Below the pieces are notes generated by a model. It worked only from the letters and a program-made list of their open reading frames with translations. It made no database searches and had not been told where the DNA came from. A stretch of 6,788 nucleotides of DNA from Oxalobacter formigenes (lineage in GTDB: Bacteria; Pseudomonadota; Gammaproteobacteria; Burkholderiales; Burkholderiaceae_D): assembly GCA_019424645.1 (NCBI GenBank), contig JAHYZB010000054.1, forward strand, positions 1-6,788, given 5' to 3'. The translations under genes and the position numbers were made by a program. Below are positions 1 to 5,553 of the stretch, in pieces (positions within the stretch are counted from its first letter, which is position 1; every line of letters starts with the position of its first letter).

Positions 1-641
1 GACGCAAGATCGGAACGCACCATTTTCTGGATACCGGCCGACAGAGCCACTTCAGCATGTTTGAAACCGCGTTGCTGGCGATAGGAAATCGCCCGGTCGT
101 TATAGAGGGAGGCAAAAACTTCCTTGACGGCATGAAGGAGATTTTCTTCACCGACAACGTTCAAAAAGGTTTCCTGCTGGCCTGCAAACGATGCGTCCTG
201 CAAGTCTTCTGCCGTAGCGGAAGAACGCACGGCAACGGAAAGTTCACCAATCGAGGCGTTGACCATTTTGCGATAATGCTCAAGCAATTCTTCCTGCAAC
301 CGTGGTTGCAATGGTGTATCCACAATCCACTGACGGATATCGGCACCCGCGTCAGCCAATGCGCGCACATCGCTGACATCGACACCGGCAAGCCTTTTTT
401 CGATCCGTTTTGCCAGCGTTTCTCCCCCGTTTGCGCTATGGGAAAGAAAATCGCGATACGCCTGTGCCGTTGTCGCAAACCCGCCGGGTACCCTTACGCC
501 CTTTTCCTGTAACTGGCTGATCATTTCGCCAAGAGAAGCATTCTTCCCGCCAACCGAGGGCACATCTTTCATCCTCAGTTCTGTAAACGGGACGACATAG
601 TCAGCCTGATCATTGGTTGCTAGTGGCGATGTTTCCGACAT
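1..641 (-). CDS. ppsA: Phosphoenolpyruvate synthase, N-terminal 213 codons (cut by window edge)
   Basis: PEP synthase converts pyruvate, ATP and water to PEP, AMP and phosphate in the cytoplasm, the entry step of gluconeogenesis from C3 acids. The visible part is the N-terminal ATP-binding (PPDK_N) domain. It carries the family block VGGKNASLGEM at residues 30-40, VPGGFATTA at 51-59, RQWIVDTP at 103-110, and the nucleotide-binding block AVRSSATAEDLQDASFAGQQ at 137-156, followed by NDRAISYR at 181-188. These match E. coli PpsA closely as I recall it. The family is about 790 residues, so about three quarters, including the catalytic histidine domain and the threonine targeted by PpsR, lies outside the window. 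The ATG at 641-639 is chosen because an AAGGAG ribosome site lies 6 nt upstream. The gene is divergent from its regulator ppsR. The reading frame is intact throughout. Confidence 0.96.
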   Translation of the reverse strand, partial: MSETSPLATNDQADYVVPFTELRMKDVPSVGGKNASLGEMISQLQEKGVRVPGGFATTAQAYRDFLSHSANGGETLAKRIEKRLAGVDVSDVRALADAGADIRQWIVDTPLQPRLQEELLEHYRKMVNASIGELSVAVRSSATAEDLQDASFAGQQETFLNVVGEENLLHAVKEVFASLYNDRAISYRQQRGFKHAEVALSAGIQKMVRSDLA

Positions 642-647
642 GGTGAT

Positions 648-653
648 CTCCTT
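648..653 (-). promoter_or_regulatory. Ribosome binding site of ppsA
   Basis: On the minus strand the sequence reads AAGGAG, then 6 nt, then the ATG at 641. It is the strongest Shine-Dalgarno site seen in the window and fixes the ppsA start. Confidence 0.8.
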
Positions 654-722
654 GCGCGTAGAGTGAATCAGTAACAGGTAAATGGGGAAGTACAGGGTAT
701 TTCGGCAAAACGGCATTAATCT

Positions 723-777
723 TTTTATTGTACCGCGGCGGAGACTGTGTTTTTCAAAAATAATCTTTACAATAAAA
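723..777. repeat. Perfect 10-bp inverted repeat between ppsA and ppsR
   Basis: TTTTATTGTA at 723-732 is the exact reverse complement of TACAATAAAA at 768-777, with a 35-bp spacer centred at 750. The arms are 45 bp apart centre to centre, a little over four helical turns. Each arm contains the outward-facing TACAAT hexamer that is the best -10 candidate for the gene on that side. The repeat may therefore be a pair of matched promoter cores, or two half-sites for one regulator. An RNA hairpin is less likely because the arms are AT-rich and the loop is long. Confidence 0.6.
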
Positions 778-821
778 GAAATTCTTCATCTCTTTGATTA
801 TTCTTTCAGACAAGTTGAAAT

Positions 822-1646
822 ATGACGACACAACAGGATATTCCAGGCCGCTCCGTTTACATTGTTTCCGATGGCACCGGCATCACGGCGGAGGCTTTGG
901 CCCGCTCGGTCCTTTCCCAGTTCAACCTGACTTTTTCCCGGATTCATATCCCTTTTGTCGATACGCTTGACAAGGTACGGCAGGCAAAAGACCAGATTCA
1001 GGCCGAACACGACAGGACCGGACAGCTCCCGATTGTTTTTTCCACATTGGTCATTCCTGAACTCGTTGCCGAATTGCGCAAGGCCGATGCCCTTCATCTG
1101 GACGTGATCCAGACATTTGTCGAGCCGCTGAAAGCCGAACTCGGTGTGTCACCGAAAGAGGAAATCGGGCTATCCCACCAGAATATGGAAAGCCTGGAGT
1201 ACAAAAAGCGGATCGAAGCCATCAACTTCACGCTGGAACACGACGATGGGCAGTCCAACCGCAATCTGGATGATGCCGACGTGATTCTGATCGGCGTATC
1301 CCGAAGCGGCAAAACACCGACCAGCCTGTACCTCGCCATGCAATATGGCCTGAAAGTCGCCAACTATCCGCTGATTCCGGAAGATTTTGAACGCGGCCAT
1401 ATGCCAAAAGCGCTGGAACCTTACAAAAACAAGCTGTTCGGATTGACCATCCAGCCTGAAAGGCTCGCCGAAGTCCGCAATGAGCGTCGTCCAAACAGCC
1501 GTTATGCCGCGCTGGACAATTGCCGTTATGAAATTTCCGAAGCGGAAGGCATGATGAACCTTGAAAACATCCGCTATCTTTCCTCAACGTCAAAATCCAT
1601 AGAGGAAATCGCTACGGCCATTTTGAGCAACCTGCGTTCCTATTGA
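822..1646 (+). CDS. ppsR: PEP synthase regulatory protein (bifunctional kinase/pyrophosphorylase, DUF299)
   Basis: In characterised family members this cytoplasmic enzyme inactivates PEP synthase by ADP-dependent phosphorylation of a threonine near the catalytic histidine, and reactivates it by phosphate-dependent dephosphorylation giving pyrophosphate. The 274-residue product has the family opening VYIVSDGTGITAEALARS at 12-29, the segment KKRIEAINFTLEHDDG at 128-143, and the P-loop GVSRSGKTPTS at 158-168. Its length is typical. The ATG at 822 is the first start after an in-frame TGA at 816-818, so the start is well bounded, yet no good Shine-Dalgarno sequence precedes it. It is transcribed away from ppsA, and its stop is 37 bp from the end of the convergent deacetylase gene. 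The pairing with ppsA supports the PEP synthase assignment over the pyruvate phosphate dikinase version of the family. Confidence 0.95.
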   Translation: MTTQQDIPGRSVYIVSDGTGITAEALARSVLSQFNLTFSRIHIPFVDTLDKVRQAKDQIQAEHDRTGQLPIVFSTLVIPELVAELRKADALHLDVIQTFVEPLKAELGVSPKEEIGLSHQNMESLEYKKRIEAINFTLEHDDGQSNRNLDDADVILIGVSRSGKTPTSLYLAMQYGLKVANYPLIPEDFERGHMPKALEPYKNKLFGLTIQPERLAEVRNERRPNSRYAALDNCRYEISEAEGMMNLENIRYLSSTSKSIEEIATAILSNLRSY

Positions 1647-1673
1647 AAAAAAGCGACCTGACAAGTTGCCTTT
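1646..1673 (-). terminator. Possible terminator of the minus-strand operon
   Basis: In the 37-bp convergent gap, the minus strand can pair AAAG (1673-1670) with CTTT (1653-1650), then, after a one-base bulge, CAAC with GTCG with one A-C mismatch, around a 7-nt loop. The hairpin runs into seven T's (1652-1646 read on minus). The same DNA forms a slightly better stem on plus (one G-U pair, one bulge) but lacks a T tract there. It therefore suits termination after the deacetylase better than after ppsR. The stem is weak. Confidence 0.3.
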
Positions 1674-1683
1674 AAAAATCCGT

Positions 1684-2424
1684 TTACAGGATTTCGATTT
1701 CGAAAGAAGCGGCATAAAGCTCGTGGATGCCGAGTTCAGTTGCCGTGCGGCGATTCAGCATCAATACACGATCATCGAACCCGTGTTTACGGTCACGTAA
1801 ATTACGCTGGTGCTGGGAATCGTGATACCGCAAAAGCTGCGCTTTCCATTGCGCATCCACCACACCGAACCCGACGTAAAAATCCTTTCTCATGTCGACT
1901 GTTTTGACATCGCTGTTGAACATCAGCGCAACAGGCCATTCCATCTTCGACGCGATCGCCTTCATCATTTTCGCCATGTCGCGATGGGCCCGGTTGGAAT
2001 CGTTCCCGTGAGGCATAAAGAGCAGATCGGGACGCAAATTTCGAACCCGTTTTTCCAGAAATAGCCGGTTGGCTTCATCGTCGACGACCTGATCATCGGG
2101 CGCATTATTCAGGCTCAGAAAACGGAAGTTTTCATCAGGAAGGCCGAAGAATCGAAGACTGCCAGTCTGTTCACGAACCCGCAGTTGGCGCTTGTCTTCC
2201 TGCGTCATGCCCGCACCGTAGACTCTATCGATTCCACTGCCCGTTTCAGCGACAAGAACATGGATGTCATGCCCCTGATCCATCAGATATTTCAGGGTAA
2301 CGCCGATCGCATCGAAATCATCCGGATGGGGTGCTGTCACCAGAACTGTCATGGGACGAGGCCAGACAACACTGCGCAGGTCGGTTGGAAAATTTTTGGG
2401 AAGAAGAAAATCCAGATTCGTCAC
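1684..2424 (-). CDS. PIG-L/LmbE-family zinc deacetylase, substrate unknown
   Basis: The 246-residue product is a predicted cytoplasmic metal-dependent N-deacetylase of the PIG-L/LmbE family (relatives: MshB, BshB, PIG-L), which remove acetyl groups from N-acetylglucosamine-type sugars. The N-terminal metal motif APHPDDFDA is at 31-39, giving H33 and D36 as predicted zinc ligands and D35 as general base. The second motif, PHGNDSNRAHRD at 138-149, supplies H147 as third ligand. The usual HPDH form of that motif is NRAH here, with Asn144 where many members have His. No signal peptide or membrane segment is seen. The start is GTG (2424-2422), with AAAGGA 7 nt upstream and an in-frame TGA at 2439-2437. 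The gene follows rnhB after 34 bp and is probably the last gene of the lipid A operon. The family call is strong. The substrate could be a lipid A or polysaccharide sugar, a thiol precursor or another amide, and nothing here decides between them. Confidence 0.88.
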   Translation of the reverse strand: MTNLDFLLPKNFPTDLRSVVWPRPMTVLVTAPHPDDFDAIGVTLKYLMDQGHDIHVLVAETGSGIDRVYGAGMTQEDKRQLRVREQTGSLRFFGLPDENFRFLSLNNAPDDQVVDDEANRLFLEKRVRNLRPDLLFMPHGNDSNRAHRDMAKMMKAIASKMEWPVALMFNSDVKTVDMRKDFYVGFGVVDAQWKAQLLRYHDSQHQRNLRDRKHGFDDRVLMLNRRTATELGIHELYAASFEIEIL

Positions 2425-2431
2425 TTGAAAA

Positions 2432-2437
2432 TCCTTT
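2432..2437 (-). promoter_or_regulatory. Ribosome binding site supporting the GTG start of the PIG-L gene
   Basis: The minus strand reads AAAGGA, then 7 nt, then GTG at 2424. A nearby ATG at 2440-2438 is out of frame with the deacetylase, so the GTG is the best supported start. Confidence 0.6.
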
Positions 2438-2439
2438 CA

Positions 2440-2454
2440 TTCACGTCCGGTGAA
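2440..2454 (-). repeat. Small inverted repeat between rnhB and the PIG-L gene
   Basis: TTCAC and GTGAA are perfect inverted arms of 5 bp around a 5-nt loop. They lie just after the rnhB stop and 2 nt before the AAAGGA ribosome site of the next gene. This could be a small hairpin affecting ribosome access, or chance. No T tract follows, so it is not a terminator. Confidence 0.3.
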
Positions 2455-2458
2455 AAAC

Positions 2459-3118
2459 TCAGTCGGAAAACGCTTCCGGTTCAAGGATTTTCCTCACAGG
2501 AGCATATGTTTTGCGATGGACGGGTGATACGCCATGAATGCCGAGCTGTTCCAGATGATATGCTGTCGGATAGCCTTTATGGCGGTCGAAGCCGTACTCA
2601 GGGTATTGGCGATGCAAATCCAGCATGACCGCATCCCGTGCCGTTTTGGCAAGGATGGACGCAGCCGAAATGGCAGGTACCTTGTCGTCACCCTTGACAA
2701 TGGCCTTTGCAGCAATCGCCAGCTTTGGACAACGGTTGCCATCGATCAGGGCAAGCTCCGGTTTGATCGACAGGGATTCTATGGCCCGTTTCATGGCCAG
2801 CATGGAAGCATGCAGAATATTCAGTTCGTCGATTTCTTCAATCGAACACTCGGCAATAGCCCAGGCCTTGGCATAGTGTTTGATCTCGAGCGCCAGCTCG
2901 TCCCTGCGGTGTTCGGACAGTTTCTTGGAATCTTTCAGACCCGCTATCGGATGGTCCGGGTCGAGAATCACGGCGGCTGCAAAAACAGGCCCCGCTATAG
3001 GCCCCCTGCCCGCTTCATCGGCTCCACAAAAGAGCGTCACACCCGAAGTGAAGTCTTCATCGAAAAGTGGGAGTGGCAATGTGGAAGAAACCGCCCGTTT
3101 TGCGATTTTCCTAGCCAT
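2459..3118 (-). CDS. rnhB: Ribonuclease HII
   Basis: RNase HII cuts the RNA strand of RNA-DNA hybrids and removes single ribonucleotides misincorporated into DNA. The 219-residue product has CGADEAGRGPIAGPV at 31-45 (catalytic D34 and E35), LIDGNRCP at 124-131 (D126), KGDDKVPAISAASILAK at 142-158 (D144), and KGYPTAYHLEQLGIHGVSPVH from 181. All four acidic metal-binding residues are in place. The start ATG at 3118-3116 gives MARKIAKR and overlaps the end of lpxB by 8 nt (ATGGCTAG), so translation is probably coupled to lpxB. The frame stays open upstream to 3208, but that extension lies wholly inside lpxB and would add 30 unrelated residues. About 25 residues precede the conserved core, slightly longer than the E. 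coli enzyme. Confidence 0.96.
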   Translation of the reverse strand: MARKIAKRAVSSTLPLPLFDEDFTSGVTLFCGADEAGRGPIAGPVFAAAVILDPDHPIAGLKDSKKLSEHRRDELALEIKHYAKAWAIAECSIEEIDELNILHASMLAMKRAIESLSIKPELALIDGNRCPKLAIAAKAIVKGDDKVPAISAASILAKTARDAVMLDLHRQYPEYGFDRHKGYPTAYHLEQLGIHGVSPVHRKTYAPVRKILEPEAFSD

Positions 3119-4253
3119 GTTGGTCCATGACTTCCAGAATAGCTTCGGCACTTGTCTGGGCCGTATTGCGCAACAGGGAATAATGCATGGCAATGAAGCG
3201 TTCTTCAAGACGCTGGCGGTTTGCCTGATCTGTCAGCTGGAACCAGAGTGCGTCAGCGAGAGCCTGACCGGTTGCTGCATTCTGAAGCAGCTCGGGAACA
3301 ATCATTTCACCCGCCAGAATATTGGGCAAACCGACCGGCGGTTTGACGATATGGCGTGCGATTTCCCAGGTCGCCCTCATCAGCTTGTAAGCGATAACCA
3401 TCGGTTTTTTGAACAGGGCCACTTCCAGCGTGGCCGTGCCGGATGCGACCAGCACGGCATCGGCTGCTGTAATGGCCGCATGGGAATGCCCGCGCACGAT
3501 TTGCAGTGGCAAATCATCCAGACGCGCGCCCGATACCAGTTTGGTGAAATACTTCAGTTGTTCGTCACCCGCCATCGGAATAACGAACTGAATTGTCGGA
3601 TCACGCTGCAACAGTATTTTTGCTGATTCGACAAAAGCCAGACTGTTATATTTCAGTTCCGACATACGGCTGCCCGGCATAATCGTGATGACCGGTTTTT
3701 CCCTGTCCAGTCCAAGGCTCGTCCGTGCAGCATCCATATCCGGACGCATCGGAATCGATTCAGCCAGTGGATGTCCCACATAGGTGACGGGAATACCTGC
3801 CTTTTGATAAATCGCTTCCTCAAAAGGAAACAGTACAAGAATACGCGAAACGGCTTCGGCAATTTTCCTGATGCGTCCGCTGCGCCATGCCCATACCGAC
3901 GGGCTGACGAAATGGACCGTCTTGATACCCGCTTTTTTCAGTGCAAGTTCAAGACTGAGGTTGAATTCGGGGGAATCAATACCGACGAAAACGTCCGGTC
4001 TCTGAGCCAGCAGGTGGTCACGGAGATGGTTGTGGATTCCCTTGATTTCACGATAGTGAGCCAGCACCTCGAAGAGACCGTTAACGGAAAGTTTTTCCAT
4101 CGGCCAGTTGCTGACAAAATCGTATTTCGCCATCTGCGGACCGCCGATACCGTGCATTAGCGTATCGGGCAATTGGGGACGAAGCGCCGATAGCAGATTG
4201 GCTCCCAGCAAATCGCCGGACGTTTCACCTGCTACCATGGCTATCGATCTCAA
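3111..4253 (-). CDS. lpxB: Lipid-A-disaccharide synthase
   Basis: LpxB is a peripheral membrane GT19 glycosyltransferase that joins UDP-2,3-diacylglucosamine to lipid X, making the beta-1,6 disaccharide of lipid A and releasing UDP. The 380-residue product, a normal length, shows MVAGETSGDLLGA at 6-18, HGIGGPQM at 34-41, GIDSPEFN at 91-98 (D93 matches the essential Asp of E. coli LpxB), FVSPSVWAWR at 115-124, YVGHPLA at 158-164, MPGSRMSEL at 192-200 and the nucleotide-binding VASGTATLE at 269-277. No ATG fits upstream of the conserved VAGE block except the one at 4238, which is too close to it. The start is taken as TTG at 4253-4251, with GGGAG 7 nt upstream. The gene follows lpxA after 47 bp and overlaps rnhB by 8 nt. 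The N-terminus is uncertain by a few residues because the frame is open upstream. Confidence 0.96.
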   Translation of the reverse strand: MRSIAMVAGETSGDLLGANLLSALRPQLPDTLMHGIGGPQMAKYDFVSNWPMEKLSVNGLFEVLAHYREIKGIHNHLRDHLLAQRPDVFVGIDSPEFNLSLELALKKAGIKTVHFVSPSVWAWRSGRIRKIAEAVSRILVLFPFEEAIYQKAGIPVTYVGHPLAESIPMRPDMDAARTSLGLDREKPVITIMPGSRMSELKYNSLAFVESAKILLQRDPTIQFVIPMAGDEQLKYFTKLVSGARLDDLPLQIVRGHSHAAITAADAVLVASGTATLEVALFKKPMVIAYKLMRATWEIARHIVKPPVGLPNILAGEMIVPELLQNAATGQALADALWFQLTDQANRQRLEERFIAMHYSLLRNTAQTSAEAILEVMDQHG

Positions 4254-4260
4254 AACCCCA

Positions 4261-4265
4261 CTCCC
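4261..4265 (-). promoter_or_regulatory. Ribosome binding site supporting the TTG start of lpxB
   Basis: GGGAG on the minus strand, 7 nt before TTG at 4253. It is the only purine-rich site at proper spacing near the beginning of the conserved LpxB sequence, and it favours TTG over the ATG five codons later. Confidence 0.5.
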
Positions 4266-4300
4266 ATCAGTGACAACGAACAGAGACGACGAGTACCCGA

Positions 4301-5086
4301 TTATCTGAGCAAACCTCTTTGCGCTTCAGAAATAAAGGTATGCATCTGTTCGATATATTTGGCGGATTCCGGAGAAGCGGCTGCTTCTTCCAGCAATTTC
4401 GTTTTGGCTTCTTCAAGCGTCAAACCCGAACGGTAAACGGTTTTGTACGCCCTTTTGATACCCGTGATCTGGTCTGCGGAAAAACCGCGACGTCTCAGGC
4501 CTTCGGCATTGATACCGTAAGCCGTTGTCGGCGTTCCGGAAGCCATGACGAAAGGAGAGATGTCCTGTGAAATCTTGGCGCCAAACCCGGTCATGGCATG
4601 GTCACCAATCCGGCAAAACTGATGGATCAGCGTAAAGCCACCCAGAATGACCCAGTCGCCGATATGGACGTGACCAGCCAATTGGGCACTATTGGCGAAA
4701 ATGGTATTGTTCCCGACCTGGCAATCATGAGCCAGATGGACATACGCCATAATCCAGTTGTCGTTACCCAGACGGGTCACGCCAACATCCTGGGCCGTTC
4801 CCAGATTGAACGTACAGAATTCGCGAATGGTATTGCGATCGCCAATTACCAGTTTCGTTTCTTCCCCGGCATATTTCTTGTCCTGAGGCATGCCACCCAG
4901 TGAAGCAAACTGGAAAATATGATTGTCTTCACCGATCGTCGTATGGCCTTCGATGACGACATGAGGGCCGACTTTGGTGCGGGCACCGATTTTGACATTC
5001 GGGCCAATGACGGAAAAAGGACCGACTTCGACCGAGCTGTCCAGCTCGGCTTTCGGATCGACTATTGCACTCGGATGAATAGCCAT
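4301..5086 (-). CDS. lpxA: UDP-N-acetylglucosamine O-acyltransferase
   Basis: LpxA carries out the first step of lipid A synthesis in the cytoplasm, moving an (R)-3-hydroxyacyl chain from ACP to the 3-OH of UDP-GlcNAc. The 261-residue product (E. coli 262) is a left-handed beta-helix of hexapeptide repeats from about residue 2 to 185, followed by a helical C-terminal domain with LRRRGF at 197-202 and YRSGLTLEE at 218-226. The catalytic histidine is H120 in HLAHDCQVGN, equivalent to E. coli H125. K71 in PQDKKYAGE, H139 and H155 match other active-site residues. Aligned without gaps to E. coli, the acyl-length ruler Gly173 is Phe168 here (MTGFGAKIS), which suggests a shorter acyl chain. The ATG at 5086-5084 gives MAIHPSAIVDP and shares one base with the fabZ stop (TGATG). 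An upstream in-frame ATG at 5131 lies inside fabZ and adds unrelated residues. Confidence 0.97.
   Translation of the reverse strand: MAIHPSAIVDPKAELDSSVEVGPFSVIGPNVKIGARTKVGPHVVIEGHTTIGEDNHIFQFASLGGMPQDKKYAGEETKLVIGDRNTIREFCTFNLGTAQDVGVTRLGNDNWIMAYVHLAHDCQVGNNTIFANSAQLAGHVHIGDWVILGGFTLIHQFCRIGDHAMTGFGAKISQDISPFVMASGTPTTAYGINAEGLRRRGFSADQITGIKRAYKTVYRSGLTLEEAKTKLLEEAAASPESAKYIEQMHTFISEAQRGLLR
5055..5080. repeat. Copy 1 of a 26-bp near-identical stretch shared by lpxA and lpxD
   Basis: This segment matches 6265-6290 at 24 of 26 bases, including 14 identical bases in a row (GCACTCGGATGAAT on plus). It encodes the first hexapeptide coil, IHPSAIVDP in LpxA and IHPSAVVDP in LpxD. Shared ancestry plus the same codon choice explains it; gene conversion is possible but not shown. 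Confidence 0.7.
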
Positions 5087-5553
5087 CAGGCTTCCACTTT
5101 CTGGGCGACAACGCCACCCCGGATGGCACACATCAGTTCGGCCTCAACAGCCAGCTGGCCATCAACCATGCCCTTCGTCCTGAACTTCCACATACCTCTC
5201 GAACTGCGGACCAGTTCGGCTTCCATCACCAGCTGGTCACCCGGTTCAACCGGCCGTTTGAAACGGGCACTGTCAATCGTCGCAAAATAAACGATGGCAT
5301 CCTTGTCCAGCTTGCTGTCAGCTGACATGAAAGCGAAAATAGCAGCTGTCTGGGCCAGCGCTTCAATAATCAGAACACCCGGCATAACAGGATGATTCGG
5401 GAAATGGCCATTGAAAAACTCTTCATTGGCAGTCACATTCTTGATAGCCGTAATTTTCTTTCCGGCTTCCCAGTCGAGGACACGGTCAACGAGCAACATG
5501 GGATAACGGTGAGGCAACAACTCGCGGATCTGGTGAATATTCAGGGTGTTCAT
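5086..5553 (-). CDS. fabZ: 3-hydroxyacyl-[acyl-carrier-protein] dehydratase
   Basis: FabZ dehydrates (R)-3-hydroxyacyl-ACP to trans-2-enoyl-ACP in fatty-acid elongation, so it competes with LpxA and LpxD for the same substrates. The 155-residue hot-dog-fold protein has LLPHRYPMLLVDRV at 12-25 and the catalytic block GHFPNHPVMPGVLIIEALAQ at 49-68, with H50 and E64 as the catalytic pair. FKRPVEPGDQL is at 98-108 and a hydrophobic terminal strand follows. Its length is usual for the family. The ATG at 5553-5551 overlaps the lpxD stop by 4 nt (ATGA). No Shine-Dalgarno site is obvious, so coupled translation from lpxD is likely. The stop overlaps the lpxA start by one base. Confidence 0.97.
   Translation of the reverse strand: MNTLNIHQIRELLPHRYPMLLVDRVLDWEAGKKITAIKNVTANEEFFNGHFPNHPVMPGVLIIEALAQTAAIFAFMSADSKLDKDAIVYFATIDSARFKRPVEPGDQLVMEAELVRSSRGMWKFRTKGMVDGQLAVEAELMCAIRGGVVAQKVEA

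Larger units (their letters stand above)
642..821. promoter_or_regulatory. Divergent ppsA/ppsR control region
   Basis: This 180-bp gap separates the divergent starts of ppsA and ppsR and must hold promoters for both. It is AT-rich between about 717 and 810, with a GC-rich CCGCGG palindrome at 733-738. A TACAAT hexamer, one mismatch from the sigma-70 -10 consensus, occurs on each strand pointing outward: 768-773 on plus (towards ppsR) and 727-732 on minus (towards ppsA). On the minus strand a TTGAAA (757-752) lies 19 bp upstream of TACAAT, a usable but long spacing. On the plus strand I find no convincing -35 at 16-18 bp. No small gene or RNA gene was recognised. Promoter assignment is inference. 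Confidence 0.5.

Noticed and set aside
57..512. A 151-codon open frame on the plus strand
   Set aside because: It is wholly antisense to the clearly conserved ppsA coding sequence, and its translation (Cys- and Phe-rich, no motif) resembles no family I know.
702..713. CGGCAAAACGGC in the ppsA leader as an operator
   Set aside because: It is a direct, not inverted, 4-bp repeat and too short to stand out from chance.
1228..1593. Minus-strand open frames inside ppsR (up to 121 codons)
   Set aside because: They are shadows of the strongly conserved PpsR coding sequence, with no family features.
3119..3208. Longer rnhB beginning at an ATG at 3208
   Set aside because: The extra 30 residues are an out-of-frame reading of conserved lpxB. 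The ATG at 3118 gives a normal RNase HII length and a typical coupled overlap.
2534..3626. Two long overlapping plus-strand open frames (2534-3130 and 2880-3626)
   Set aside because: Both are antisense to rnhB and lpxB, whose catalytic motifs are intact. The plus-strand translations show no domain and have no ribosome site.
3771..4160. A 129-codon plus-strand open frame opposite lpxB
   Set aside because: It lies antisense to the conserved LpxB core, without motif or ribosome site.
5087..5131. Longer lpxA beginning at an ATG at 5131
   Set aside because: The added 15 residues lie within the fabZ coding region, and LpxA proteins begin close to the IHPSA motif. The TGATG junction at 5084-5088 is the better start.
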